Assembly: GCF_900155965.1 (NCBI RefSeq)
Contig: NZ_FTMG01000004.1
Span: 248,001-312,000, forward strand
Origin: Mucilaginibacter lappiensis
GTDB taxonomy: Bacteria; Bacteroidota; Bacteroidia; Sphingobacteriales; Sphingobacteriaceae
Direction: 5' to 3'
DNA: 64,000 nucleotides
The notes below the pieces were generated by a model. That model worked only from the letters and a program-made list of their open reading frames with translations, did no database searches and was not told the DNA's origin. Both the position numbers and the translations under genes were made by a program. The number at the start of each line of letters is the position of its first letter. Position 1 is the first letter of the stretch. This document shows positions 17,885 to 25,946 of the stretch, in pieces.

Positions 17885-20311
17885 CTATTCGTTTTTGAGG
17901 CTATCAACCGGATTAGCAATTGCAGCTTTAATAGCCTGAAAACTTACTGTAATAACCGCGATAAATAACGCGGCCACGCCAGCCAGTACCAAAACCCACC
18001 ATTGGATATTGATCCGGTAGGCAAAATCCTGTAACCATTTATTCATCAGGTACCAGGCCGCTGGCGTGGCTATCAAAATAGAAATGAATACCAGCTTAAT
18101 AAAATCTTTAGAAAGCATACCCGCAATGGCCGATACACTTGCCCCCAATACCTTCCGTATGCCTATTTCTTTAGTGCGTTGTTCTGCAGCATAGGCAGCT
18201 AAACCAAATAAACCCAAACAGGCAATTACAATGGCCAGTGAAGTAAATACTATAAATATTTGACCGGTACGTTGTTCTGTACGGTAGGAAGCATCAAACT
18301 CCTGATCCATAAACGAGTAGTTGATCTGTACATTTGGCGATAATTCTTTCCATCTATCTTTTATTTGAGATAGTAACGCCGGCAGGTTTTTGGTATCTAC
18401 CTTAATACTTAGGGCACCTGTATTTTCTGCCAGTGTCATCACCACCGGACCTATGCTTTCACGCAGGGAATTAAAATTAAAGTCTTTTACTATGCCCACT
18501 ACATGATATTGCTTTACGTTATCCAGCGTATTTTTACCTCCCAGGCCTCTGTACAAGATTTTATTAACATCATTAAAGCCCAGGAATTTTGCTGCCGATT
18601 CATTTAGTATAATACCTGCAGAATCGGTAGGCATATCCTTGGAGAAACTACGCCCTGCTACCATCCTCATATCAAGCGTTTTTACATAATCTTCATCAAC
18701 TTCCCAGCTTTGTGGAAATAGGGATTTTTTTTGGTCAAGCGTAGCATCTTTATAATAGATAGCGGTACTTTTCCAGTTGGAAGTAGGCAGGAAACCCGTC
18801 ATGGTAGCATTCATAACTCCGGGAATTTCTTTTACTTCTTGTTTAAATACCTTGGCTTGCTTGTTAAGCTCAAAAACGTTTTGGACGATAAGTACCTGGT
18901 TGCGGTTGTAACCTAAATTTTTTGTCTGGATGTAATTTAACTGGTTATATATCACCAAAGTACCGATGATCAGGAAAATAGATATGGAGAATTGAAATAT
19001 CACCAGAAAACTCCTAAGCCTGCCGCCTTTAAACCCAGCAGCTAATTTACCTTTCAAAACATCAACCGGTTGAAATGCCGATAGGTAAAAGGCCGGATAT
19101 GCCCCCGCGATGGCACCAACAAATAGGGATATGAATAATAATGATGGAATTATCCATACTAACGACTGGCTGTTAATCGCTAATTCCTTACCAGATAATT
19201 GATTAAACAGCGGTAATAAAAATAAGGCTGCTATAAACGCTAATATGGTAGCTACAAAAGTGACCAGAATTGATTCGGTTAAAAATTGGGCAATAAGATG
19301 TTTACGGTCAGAACCCAAAACCTTGCGTACCCCAACCTCACGTGCCCGGTTTGAAGAACGCGCTGTAGAAAGGTTCATGAAGTTTACGCAAGCTATTAAA
19401 AGTATAAAAATAGCTATTGCCGAAAATATATAGATGTACTGCGTGGTACCATTTGGGCCCAGCTCACCACTCAGGCTCGATTTTAGGTGAATGTCAGTTA
19501 GTGGGATCAGGTTCATCCTGAAAAAGCTGCCGCTTTTTTCAAAGGCCTCAATGCTCATGTTCATATCCGCCTGCATTTGTGCCCCGCTGAATTTTCTTAA
19601 TAATTCAGGAAAGCTGGCCGCGAGTTTCTTAGCATCCGACGGATCCTTTAATAAAACATAGGTATTATAATCACTGCGTAACCACTCATTGGAGCGGCTA
19701 TCTGCCCAGGTAGACATTGACAAGAAGAAATCAAAATTGAAATGTGACTGCCTGGGTATATCACGAATTACGCCGGTAACTTTAACTGGGGTATTATCAT
19801 TTAACACCAATGTTTTACCCACAACATTAAGGCTGTTGAAATATTTTTTTGCTGTAGTTTCGGTGATTACAATACTGTTAGGTTCTACAAGGGCCGATGA
19901 CGGGCTTCCTTCTATCATCGGCAAGGTGAAAACATCAAACAGCGAAGGATCGGCATAAACCAATTTGTTCTCCAGTATGTTGGAATTTCCTTTTTTAACA
20001 TGCCAGCTGCCGGCATTTTTTAAGCGGACAGCATTTTCAACGTAAGGATACTCTGTTTTTAGGGTTTTAGCGAGAGGGGGCATGCATACTGCATATTTTA
20101 CGCTATTGTCACCAAGTTTAAGATCTTCATTTACCCTATAAATTCTGCTGGCCTTGGTATTATAGTGGTCATAGCTTAACTCATCAACTACATATAAAAT
20201 GATGAGCAGGCAGGTGGCCAGACCTAAGGCCAGACCCAGGATATTGATGGCGGTAAACCCTTTGTTTTTTTGAAGACCGCGGAAAGCTGTTTTTATATAA
20301 TTCTTAATCAT
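17885..20311 (-). CDS. FtsX/MacB-type ABC transporter permease (808 aa)
   Basis: This is the first permease after the ATPase gene. It has the same two-half architecture with RAREVGVRKVLGS and RTKEIGIRKVLGA, and the tail NPVDSLKNE (Asp replaces the usual Lys). It is the closest paralogue in the window of the permease at 8071-10494. The 222-bp gap to the ATPase gene shows no terminator or second copy of the activating motif, so I infer read-through from the adaptor promoter. Substrate unknown. Confidence 0.93.
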   Translation of the reverse strand: MIKNYIKTAFRGLQKNKGFTAINILGLALGLATCLLIILYVVDELSYDHYNTKASRIYRVNEDLKLGDNSVKYAVCMPPLAKTLKTEYPYVENAVRLKNAGSWHVKKGNSNILENKLVYADPSLFDVFTLPMIEGSPSSALVEPNSIVITETTAKKYFNSLNVVGKTLVLNDNTPVKVTGVIRDIPRQSHFNFDFFLSMSTWADSRSNEWLRSDYNTYVLLKDPSDAKKLAASFPELLRKFSGAQMQADMNMSIEAFEKSGSFFRMNLIPLTDIHLKSSLSGELGPNGTTQYIYIFSAIAIFILLIACVNFMNLSTARSSNRAREVGVRKVLGSDRKHLIAQFLTESILVTFVATILAFIAALFLLPLFNQLSGKELAINSQSLVWIIPSLLFISLFVGAIAGAYPAFYLSAFQPVDVLKGKLAAGFKGGRLRSFLVIFQFSISIFLIIGTLVIYNQLNYIQTKNLGYNRNQVLIVQNVFELNKQAKVFKQEVKEIPGVMNATMTGFLPTSNWKSTAIYYKDATLDQKKSLFPQSWEVDEDYVKTLDMRMVAGRSFSKDMPTDSAGIILNESAAKFLGFNDVNKILYRGLGGKNTLDNVKQYHVVGIVKDFNFNSLRESIGPVVMTLAENTGALSIKVDTKNLPALLSQIKDRWKELSPNVQINYSFMDQEFDASYRTEQRTGQIFIVFTSLAIVIACLGLFGLAAYAAEQRTKEIGIRKVLGASVSAIAGMLSKDFIKLVFISILIATPAAWYLMNKWLQDFAYRINIQWWVLVLAGVAALFIAVITVSFQAIKAAIANPVDSLKNE

Positions 20312-20533
20312 TTACGTAAGCGTTAAATATTTAACTATTATAAAACATCAATTCTTCCTCTTCTTTAAAACCGAAGGTCTATCACATGCTATTTTAAAAG
20401 TTAAAGGATGTTTTGAACTATCCTGATAGAAATTAAAGCATAAAACTCAAGCTAACCCCTCCAGATACGGAGAGGATAGCGAGGCACTTACTAACTTATA
20501 TAAACTATTTTCTTTTTGGGAAGAGGTTTTGGT

Positions 20534-21211
20534 TTAAACCATAATATTTTCCATTACGCTCTGACCATCCAACAAGCGGATAATACGGTGGCTATAACGG
20601 GCATCATGCTCAGAGTGTGTAACCATAATAATGGTAGTTCCCTGCTCATTCAAATCGGTCAGCAGTTCCATTACGTCATTACCGTTACTGCTGTCCAGGT
20701 TACCAGTGGGCTCATCCGCCAGTATCAGTTTGGGTTTGTTAACTACGGCACGGGCAATAGCCACACGCTGCTGCTGACCACCTGATAACTGTTGCGGATA
20801 GTGGTTACGACGGTGCATGATCTGCATTTTATCTAAAACCTCTTCTACCCTTTTTACTCTTTCGGCTGATGCTACACCGGTGTATATCAATGGAAGCTCC
20901 ACATTTTCAAACACGGTAAGCTCATCAATCAGGTTAAAGCTCTGGAATACAAAACCAATATTATGCTTGCGCAGATCGGCACGTTTACGCTCGGTAAAAT
21001 GGGCTACCTCAATATCATTAAAAACATAGCTGCCCGCATCCGGATCATCCAACATCCCCAATATATTAAGCAATGTTGATTTACCGCAACCTGACGGACC
21101 CATGATAGCCACAAATTCGCCGGTAGCAATTTCAATCGATAGCTTATTTAAAGCTATGGTCTCTACCTCTTCGGTACGGTAGAATTTTTCGAGATTAGTA
21201 ATTTTTATCAT
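20534..21211 (-). CDS. ABC transporter ATP-binding protein, MacB/LolD type
   Basis: A stand-alone ABC ATPase of about 225 residues. It has Walker A GPSGCGKST, signature LSGGQQQRVAIARA, Walker B LILADEPTGNLDS and the switch histidine in IIMVTHSEHD. I chose ATG at 21211 (MIKITNLEKF) rather than the in-frame ATG at 21238. An AGGAGG Shine-Dalgarno lies 5 nt before it, unusual for this phylum, and the protein then begins as family members do. It follows the adaptor gene by 119 bp and precedes the permeases, and is the only ATPase in view for eight permeases. It should energise them from the cytoplasm as a dimer. Confidence 0.93.
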   Translation of the reverse strand: MIKITNLEKFYRTEEVETIALNKLSIEIATGEFVAIMGPSGCGKSTLLNILGMLDDPDAGSYVFNDIEVAHFTERKRADLRKHNIGFVFQSFNLIDELTVFENVELPLIYTGVASAERVKRVEEVLDKMQIMHRRNHYPQQLSGGQQQRVAIARAVVNKPKLILADEPTGNLDSSNGNDVMELLTDLNEQGTTIIMVTHSEHDARYSHRIIRLLDGQSVMENIMV

Positions 21212-21330
21212 TGGTGCCTCCTGCATCATCCCCGCCATGTGGCGGATAGATTTGTTTTTTTAAGTTTCGTTAAGTTAATTAGTTTTATATATGATGTTTT
21301 ACAGCTGCTTTTCGTTGCAGTTTTGTTCAT

Positions 21331-22584
21331 TTATTTTTTCAATACCAGTTCCTGTATATCGCCATAAGTTTCATAACTTGAGGTAATTACCTTGTCGCCC
21401 GGCTTCAAACCATCGGTTATCACAAAGTAATCCGGACTTTGTCTGCCCAATTGTATATCTACTTTATAAGCCTTGGTACCATCTTCGCTTACTTTAAATA
21501 TCCAGTTGCCGCCGGTTTGCTGGTAAAAGCCACCTTTAGGAACCAATATAGCCGTGGTCTCGTCGCTCAAAGCCAATCTCACCTGTAGTGTTTGTCCTTT
21601 CCTGATACCTTTAGGCACTTCACCTACAAATTGCATATCAACCTGGAACCTACCAGCAGTTACCTGGGTGAAAACCTTTTTGATCACCAGATTATAAGTT
21701 TTATCGGCAAACTGAAAATCGCCTTTTAAGCCTGTGTATATACGTGAAAGATAATGCTCGTCAATATCAACCCGTACTTTATAACCCGATTGAACATCAA
21801 TCTGGCCCAAATGCTCACCTTGTTTTTTGTTTTGACCAACTTCTGCATCCATTGATGTTAACTGGCCATCAATAGGGGCTCTTAAGATCAAACTGGCCAC
21901 CTTTTTACGCATCAGTTCCAGTGTAGTTTTCATGTGTGCATATTGTTCCTGTGATTGCGAAGCCTGTTGTTTAACCAGTGAGGTGTCCTGCACTAATATT
22001 TGTTTGGCTAATTTATAACGGTTAACCTGATAGTCATACATATTTTTATCAGATTGATATTGTTGTAAACCAATAGCTTTTTGGTCGTAAAGATGTTTAT
22101 CCAGTTTATAAACCCTTTCGGCTTCCTTATAAGCGTTCTCAACATCGGCCATGGTGTTTAACTTAGTAATAGTATTTTGCTGCGCGTTGTTATGCGATAT
22201 CTGCATCTGGGTTTGCTCGGCATATACGGCAGTTTCCTGATTGGCCAGGCTCAGTTCCAGATCGGTATTGGACAGTTTTAAAATCGGATCGCCTTTTTTC
22301 AGGTTGGCCCCATCTTCTACATACTTATCTTCAACCACACCACCTTCTGATGCGTCAAGATAAATAGTGGTCAGCGGCATTACCACACCATTAACCGGGA
22401 TAAACTCCTGGAAAGGGCCTTTAGTGATAGTGCTGATGGTTATACGTTCGGTGTCAACATCCAATTTGCTTTTACCAGATGTAAAATAAATACTGCCGCC
22501 AACTAATAAAATAATGCCTGTTATGCCCGCAATTGTTAGTATCCGTTTATTATTCCAGGTCTTCTTTTCAATTTTTCTGTCCAC
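21331..22584 (-). CDS. MacA/HlyD-type periplasmic adaptor, first gene of ABC unit
   Basis: This 417-residue membrane fusion protein has one N-terminal TM (about residues 14-34), a lipoyl/barrel-sandwich segment (EGGVVEDKYVEDGANLKKGDPILKL shape, about 85-110), a long helical hairpin (about 115-235), a return half (LRAPIDGQLTSMDAEVGQ) and a C-terminal beta-barrel domain. By family it links an FtsX/MacB permease to an outer-membrane channel; no TolC homologue is seen in the window. The only fitting start is GTG at 22584 (GTG GAC AGA). Its upstream region carries the putative activating site and sigma-54-like core. It is transcribed divergently from the response regulator gene. Confidence 0.92.
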   Translation of the reverse strand: MDRKIEKKTWNNKRILTIAGITGIILLVGGSIYFTSGKSKLDVDTERITISTITKGPFQEFIPVNGVVMPLTTIYLDASEGGVVEDKYVEDGANLKKGDPILKLSNTDLELSLANQETAVYAEQTQMQISHNNAQQNTITKLNTMADVENAYKEAERVYKLDKHLYDQKAIGLQQYQSDKNMYDYQVNRYKLAKQILVQDTSLVKQQASQSQEQYAHMKTTLELMRKKVASLILRAPIDGQLTSMDAEVGQNKKQGEHLGQIDVQSGYKVRVDIDEHYLSRIYTGLKGDFQFADKTYNLVIKKVFTQVTAGRFQVDMQFVGEVPKGIRKGQTLQVRLALSDETTAILVPKGGFYQQTGGNWIFKVSEDGTKAYKVDIQLGRQSPDYFVITDGLKPGDKVITSSYETYGDIQELVLKK

Positions 22585-22610
22585 TGTAGTTTATTATATT
22601 TTGAATAGTC

Positions 22611-22630
22611 ATAACAAAAAGACATGCCAC
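22611..22630 (-). promoter_or_regulatory. sigma-54-like promoter core before the adaptor gene
   Basis: On the minus strand GTGGCATG-TCTT-TTTG begins with a good -24 element (TGGCA). The -12 element is displaced by one base from canonical spacing. TGG is exactly 63 bp from the 30-bp motif, as in the second unit. It lies about 40 bp before the GTG start. Confidence 0.45.
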
Positions 22631-22692
22631 AAATTAAATTACTGTATTTCAATGCATTAAATAGCAAATAAGCAATTAAAGCGTACGCTTCT

Positions 22693-22722
22693 GTTACAGC
22701 AAGTGTTCGGTTATGATACAGT
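22693..22722 (-). promoter_or_regulatory. Putative upstream activating site, copy B
   Basis: This is the second copy of the 30-bp motif found at 6821-6850 (26 of 30 identical). Its outer bases form an imperfect dyad (CTGTTACA at 22691 against TGATACAG). It lies 109 bp upstream of the adaptor start and between the adaptor and response regulator genes. I infer that the adjacent NtrC-type regulator binds here. Confidence 0.6.
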
Positions 22723-22804
22723 GATGTAATTTTGTTATATCCGTTCATTATTGATTTACAGTTTAATACTTGTATTATTATAACTGGTATGAAATTTAAG
22801 CAAT

Positions 22805-22918
22805 TTAGTTCAATTGTTCATTAGTTCATTAGTTCATTGGTAGCAATAGTCTGTTATATTTGTCGATACAAGTAAACGAGGCTCAATGAACAATTGGTCT
22901 GATGAACAATTGAACTAA
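22805..22918. repeat. Inverted repeat bracketing the response-regulator promoter
   Basis: TTAGTTCAATTGTTCAT (22805-22821) and its exact 17-bp reverse complement (22902-22918) enclose about 80 bp. That interval contains the TATATTTG box. Shorter inner copies of GTTCATT and AATGAAC are nested inside. The right arm ends 18 bp before the regulator start, so a folded leader or protein binding could affect expression. Confidence 0.6.
22855..22862 (+). promoter_or_regulatory. -7 box of the response regulator gene
   Basis: TATATTTG is an exact match to the Bacteroidota -7 consensus TAnnTTTG, 75 bp upstream of the start at 22937. The -33 TTG is not well placed. Confidence 0.5.
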
Positions 22919-22936
22919 TGAACTACATATAAAAAC

Positions 22937-24292
22937 ATGATATTAAAAAAAGCTACTATTTTAATTGTTGATGATGACCCGGATGTGCTAACCGCCGTTA
23001 AGCTTTTACTGAAAACAGAAGCTCAGGAAGTGATCACCGAGAAAAACCCGGAGAATTTAAATTGGTTATTGCAGCGCAATGAAGTCGATCTGGTTTTGCT
23101 GGATATGAATTTTAATAGCGCTATTAATACCGGTAACGAGGGTTTATACTGGTTACGAAAGGTAAAAGACTGGAAACCAAACGTTTGCGTGATCATGATA
23201 ACCGCTTATGGCGATATTGATTTAGCCGTACGTTCCTTAAAAGAAGGCGCTAATGACTTTATAGTAAAGCCATGGCATAATGAAAAGCTGATAGCCACTA
23301 TAAAAGAGCTCCTTGATAAAAAAGAGGGTGTAAAAACTACCAAAACAGCTGTTAAAAGTACGGCTGGTGATACTTCTATCCTGGGTGAATCAGAAGTGAT
23401 GCAGGATATTTTTTACAAGGTGAACAAAATTGCCCCTACTGATGCTAATATCCTGCTTCTGGGCGAAAATGGCACAGGCAAGGACTTGATGGCCAAGGCT
23501 ATACATGAACGTTCCCTGCGTGCCGATAAACCTTTTATAAAAGTGGATGTGGGTGCCCTTACCGATACTTTGTTTGAAAGTGAGCTTTTTGGTCACAAAA
23601 AAGGCGCATTTACTGATGCCCGGGAAGATCGTACGGGCCGGTTTGAAGATGCACAGGGCGGTACTTTGTTCCTCGATGAAATTGGCAACATTAGTCTGCA
23701 GCAGCAAGCTAAGCTTCTTACCATACTCCAAAACCGGCAGGTAACCCGTTTGGGCACCAACAAAGCCGTTGATATCGACATCAGGCTGATTTGCGCCACC
23801 AACGTGCCCATGCATGAACTGGCCAATGAAAACCGGTTCCGTAAGGATTTAATATACCGGATTAATACGGTCGAGATCAATATGCCCCCATTGCGCAGGC
23901 GTAATGAAGATATTGCCATACTGGCCCGGCACTTTGCCAAGCTGTATGCCAGCAAATACCTTAAACCTTCGATGGATTTTGATGCCGCGGCTTTACAGAA
24001 ATTAAAATCATACAATTATCCCGGTAACGTACGCGAACTGCAATATACCATTGAACGGGCCGTGATTATGGCCGACGAAAATATACTGCGACCAGACGAC
24101 CTTATCTTCTCGATCCTGGAAACAGCGCCCGAAACCATTGCAGATGATGATAACATTCAGCTGAGTACGCTGGAAAAGAATGCCATACTTAGGGTTATTG
24201 AAAAGCACAATGGCAACATAACACGGGCCGCCAAAGAACTGGGATTAACCCGCACCGCCCTATACCGCAGATTAAGCAAATATGATATTTAA
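22937..24292 (+). CDS. NtrC/AtoC-family sigma-54-dependent response regulator
   Basis: Three domains are visible. The receiver (about 1-120) has phosphoacceptor Asp56 (LVLLDMN), acidic pair near 12-14 and Lys111. The AAA+ domain (about 148-375) has Walker A GENGTGKD (176-183), Walker B LFLDEIG (Asp247-Glu248) and arginine-rich sensor. The C-terminal Fis-type helix-turn-helix reads NGNITRAAKELGLTRTALYRRL. The sigma-54 contact loop reads GAFTDA (223-228) instead of GAFTGA. The kinase gene overlaps its 3' end by 11 bp. It is divergent from the ABC unit whose upstream region carries enhancer-like repeats, so it probably activates that unit when phosphorylated. Confidence 0.95.
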   Translation: MILKKATILIVDDDPDVLTAVKLLLKTEAQEVITEKNPENLNWLLQRNEVDLVLLDMNFNSAINTGNEGLYWLRKVKDWKPNVCVIMITAYGDIDLAVRSLKEGANDFIVKPWHNEKLIATIKELLDKKEGVKTTKTAVKSTAGDTSILGESEVMQDIFYKVNKIAPTDANILLLGENGTGKDLMAKAIHERSLRADKPFIKVDVGALTDTLFESELFGHKKGAFTDAREDRTGRFEDAQGGTLFLDEIGNISLQQQAKLLTILQNRQVTRLGTNKAVDIDIRLICATNVPMHELANENRFRKDLIYRINTVEINMPPLRRRNEDIAILARHFAKLYASKYLKPSMDFDAAALQKLKSYNYPGNVRELQYTIERAVIMADENILRPDDLIFSILETAPETIADDDNIQLSTLEKNAILRVIEKHNGNITRAAKELGLTRTALYRRLSKYDI

Positions 24293-25631
24293 CCGATATG
24301 AATGGCGGCTGTTGCTGCGCGTATTTCTGATGTTCCTGGCCCTGGTTGCCGCCGCTTTTGTTATTGTTAGCGGTAAACCGCTGTACCTGGTTATTTTTAT
24401 CCCGCTCATCGTATACGCGGTTATTGAAATGATTCGTTTTCAGAAAAAAGCGCAGGACGAGGTAAACCAGTTTGTGGAGTCGATACATTACCGTGATTTT
24501 TCACGGCATTTTGATGTTCGCCGTGCACCCAATGAGCTAAAACCGTTACGCAAAGGGTTTAACGATATCAATACCACCTTTAAACTCATTAGTCGCGAGC
24601 GCGAAACGCAGTACCATTACCTGCAGAAAATATTGGAACTGGTTGATACCGGCATCCTGTCGTTCGAGGAAGAAACCGGTAACATCAGTTGGATCAATGA
24701 GGCCTTTAAAAATCTCATCGGCATACCTTATCTTAAATCTTTACATTCCCTCGAGAAACGCGATCCGGCTCTGTATCATGAGTTAACCATTGTAAAACCT
24801 GGCGACAGCAAGATTATCACCATTACACGCAACCAGCAGCTGGTTAAAATGCTGATCACCGCAAGTGTGATGCGCAGCGACAATGTATTATACAAATTGG
24901 TAGCTTTCCAGAACGTAAGCGAAGCCCTGGATGAAACAGAATCAAAAGCATGGTCGAAACTACTCAATGTAATGACGCATGAGATCATGAACTCGGTTGC
25001 CCCTATATCGTCATTGGCAGACACTTTGAAGAACAGGCTGCAAAGCCCCGAAATAACCGGAGCCATTCAAAGCAGCGAACTGGAAGACCTGGAACTAGGC
25101 ATCGATACCATTAAAAGACGAAGTGAAGGTTTACTCAAGTTTACCGAAAGCTACCGCAGTCTTAACAAGATTACCAAGCTCGATCTGAATAAGATATTGG
25201 TGCGCGACCTGTTCGAGAACCTGGCCAGCCTGATGAGGCCAACACTGGAGAAAAAACACATCGAGCTGGAGATCATTCTGCGCGATCCTACGTTGGCTAT
25301 ACAGGCCGATATTAACCTCATTGAACAGGTGATGATCAACCTGCTGGTGAATGCCATAGAAGCTGTAAAAGACCGCGAAGAGCCCCGCCTAATATTATCT
25401 GGGGAATTGCAGAACAACAGTAAAACACTGGTAAAGGTGACTGATAACGGATTAGGCATGCCACCCGAATTGCTCGATAAAATTTTTATCCCTTTCTTCA
25501 GCACCCGTAAAACAGGCAGCGGTATAGGTCTTAGCTTGTGTAAACAAATCATGTTGCTGCATAAGGGCAACATACAGGTACAATCAACCGAAGGCAAGGG
25601 GTCATCATTTATTTTGCAGTTTATACCGTAG
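24282..25631 (+). CDS. Sensor histidine kinase paired with the NtrC-type regulator
   Basis: Two N-terminal TM segments with almost no periplasmic loop (about residues 9-30 and 33-50) are followed by a PAS-like region (about 110-215), a dimerisation/phosphoacceptor helix with His233 (MTHEIMNSVAP) and a HATPase domain (N-box Asn357, DNGLGM 388-393, GSGIGL 412-417). The short loop suggests that it senses a membrane or cytoplasmic cue rather than a periplasmic ligand. ATG at 24282 overlaps the regulator's stop, implying translational coupling. NtrB-like enzymes of this layout are common beside Bacteroidota FtsX operons. Confidence 0.94.
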   Translation: MIFNRYEWRLLLRVFLMFLALVAAAFVIVSGKPLYLVIFIPLIVYAVIEMIRFQKKAQDEVNQFVESIHYRDFSRHFDVRRAPNELKPLRKGFNDINTTFKLISRERETQYHYLQKILELVDTGILSFEEETGNISWINEAFKNLIGIPYLKSLHSLEKRDPALYHELTIVKPGDSKIITITRNQQLVKMLITASVMRSDNVLYKLVAFQNVSEALDETESKAWSKLLNVMTHEIMNSVAPISSLADTLKNRLQSPEITGAIQSSELEDLELGIDTIKRRSEGLLKFTESYRSLNKITKLDLNKILVRDLFENLASLMRPTLEKKHIELEIILRDPTLAIQADINLIEQVMINLLVNAIEAVKDREEPRLILSGELQNNSKTLVKVTDNGLGMPPELLDKIFIPFFSTRKTGSGIGLSLCKQIMLLHKGNIQVQSTEGKGSSFILQFIP

Positions 25632-25706
25632 TGCCCCCAAAGGGAGAATTTTTGATTAGCATGACAGTAATTTACAAGGTTATAAAAGCTTTGGAAAAGC
25701 AATGTA

Positions 25707-25817
25707 ATTTCGAACAAGGTACGAGGAGAAATCTTCTACGATTTGCAATCAGAGCCTTGTATCTCGCAGAAGATTTCTCCTCACCTCGCCATTTTGCCCA
25801 TCGTTGTTTGTCGAAAT
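25707..25817. repeat. Dispersed palindromic repeat (REP-like)
   Basis: The ends ATTTCGAACAA and TTGTTTGTCGAAAT are inverted. Inside, GAGGAGAAATCTTCTACGA (25723-25741) is opposed by TCGCAGAAGATTTCTCCTC (25764-25782), one mismatch. The element lies downstream of the kinase gene and could form a long transcript hairpin. It looks like a family of dispersed intergenic palindromes rather than a gene. Confidence 0.75.
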
Positions 25818-25895
25818 AACATGGAGCTTTATTATATCAAACTCACGTTAAATTAGCCATTCTGTCTTAATCTACCTTGTTTAAAGAGCAATTAT

Positions 25896-25903
25896 TACCT
25901 TTG
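25896..25903 (+). promoter_or_regulatory. -7 box of the MocR-type regulator gene
   Basis: TACCTTTG matches TAnnTTTG. A TTG at 25877-25879 lies 16 bp upstream, slightly short for a -33 element. The two GGTACAG-type sites lie immediately downstream of it, fitting autorepression. Confidence 0.5.
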
Positions 25904-25939
25904 GTACAGTGTTGCTATTTGTAAATAAAGGTAGTACAG
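25903..25939 (+). promoter_or_regulatory. Two direct GTACAG operator-like sites, 30-bp period
   Basis: GGTACAGT (25903-25910) and AGTACAGT (25933-25940) are direct repeats exactly 30 bp apart, just before the MocR-type start at 25947. The same motif in opposite orientation and with the same spacing lies before the next gene. MocR/GabR-type regulators are known to bind direct repeats. Confidence 0.6.
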
Positions 25940-25946
25940 TAAGTAT

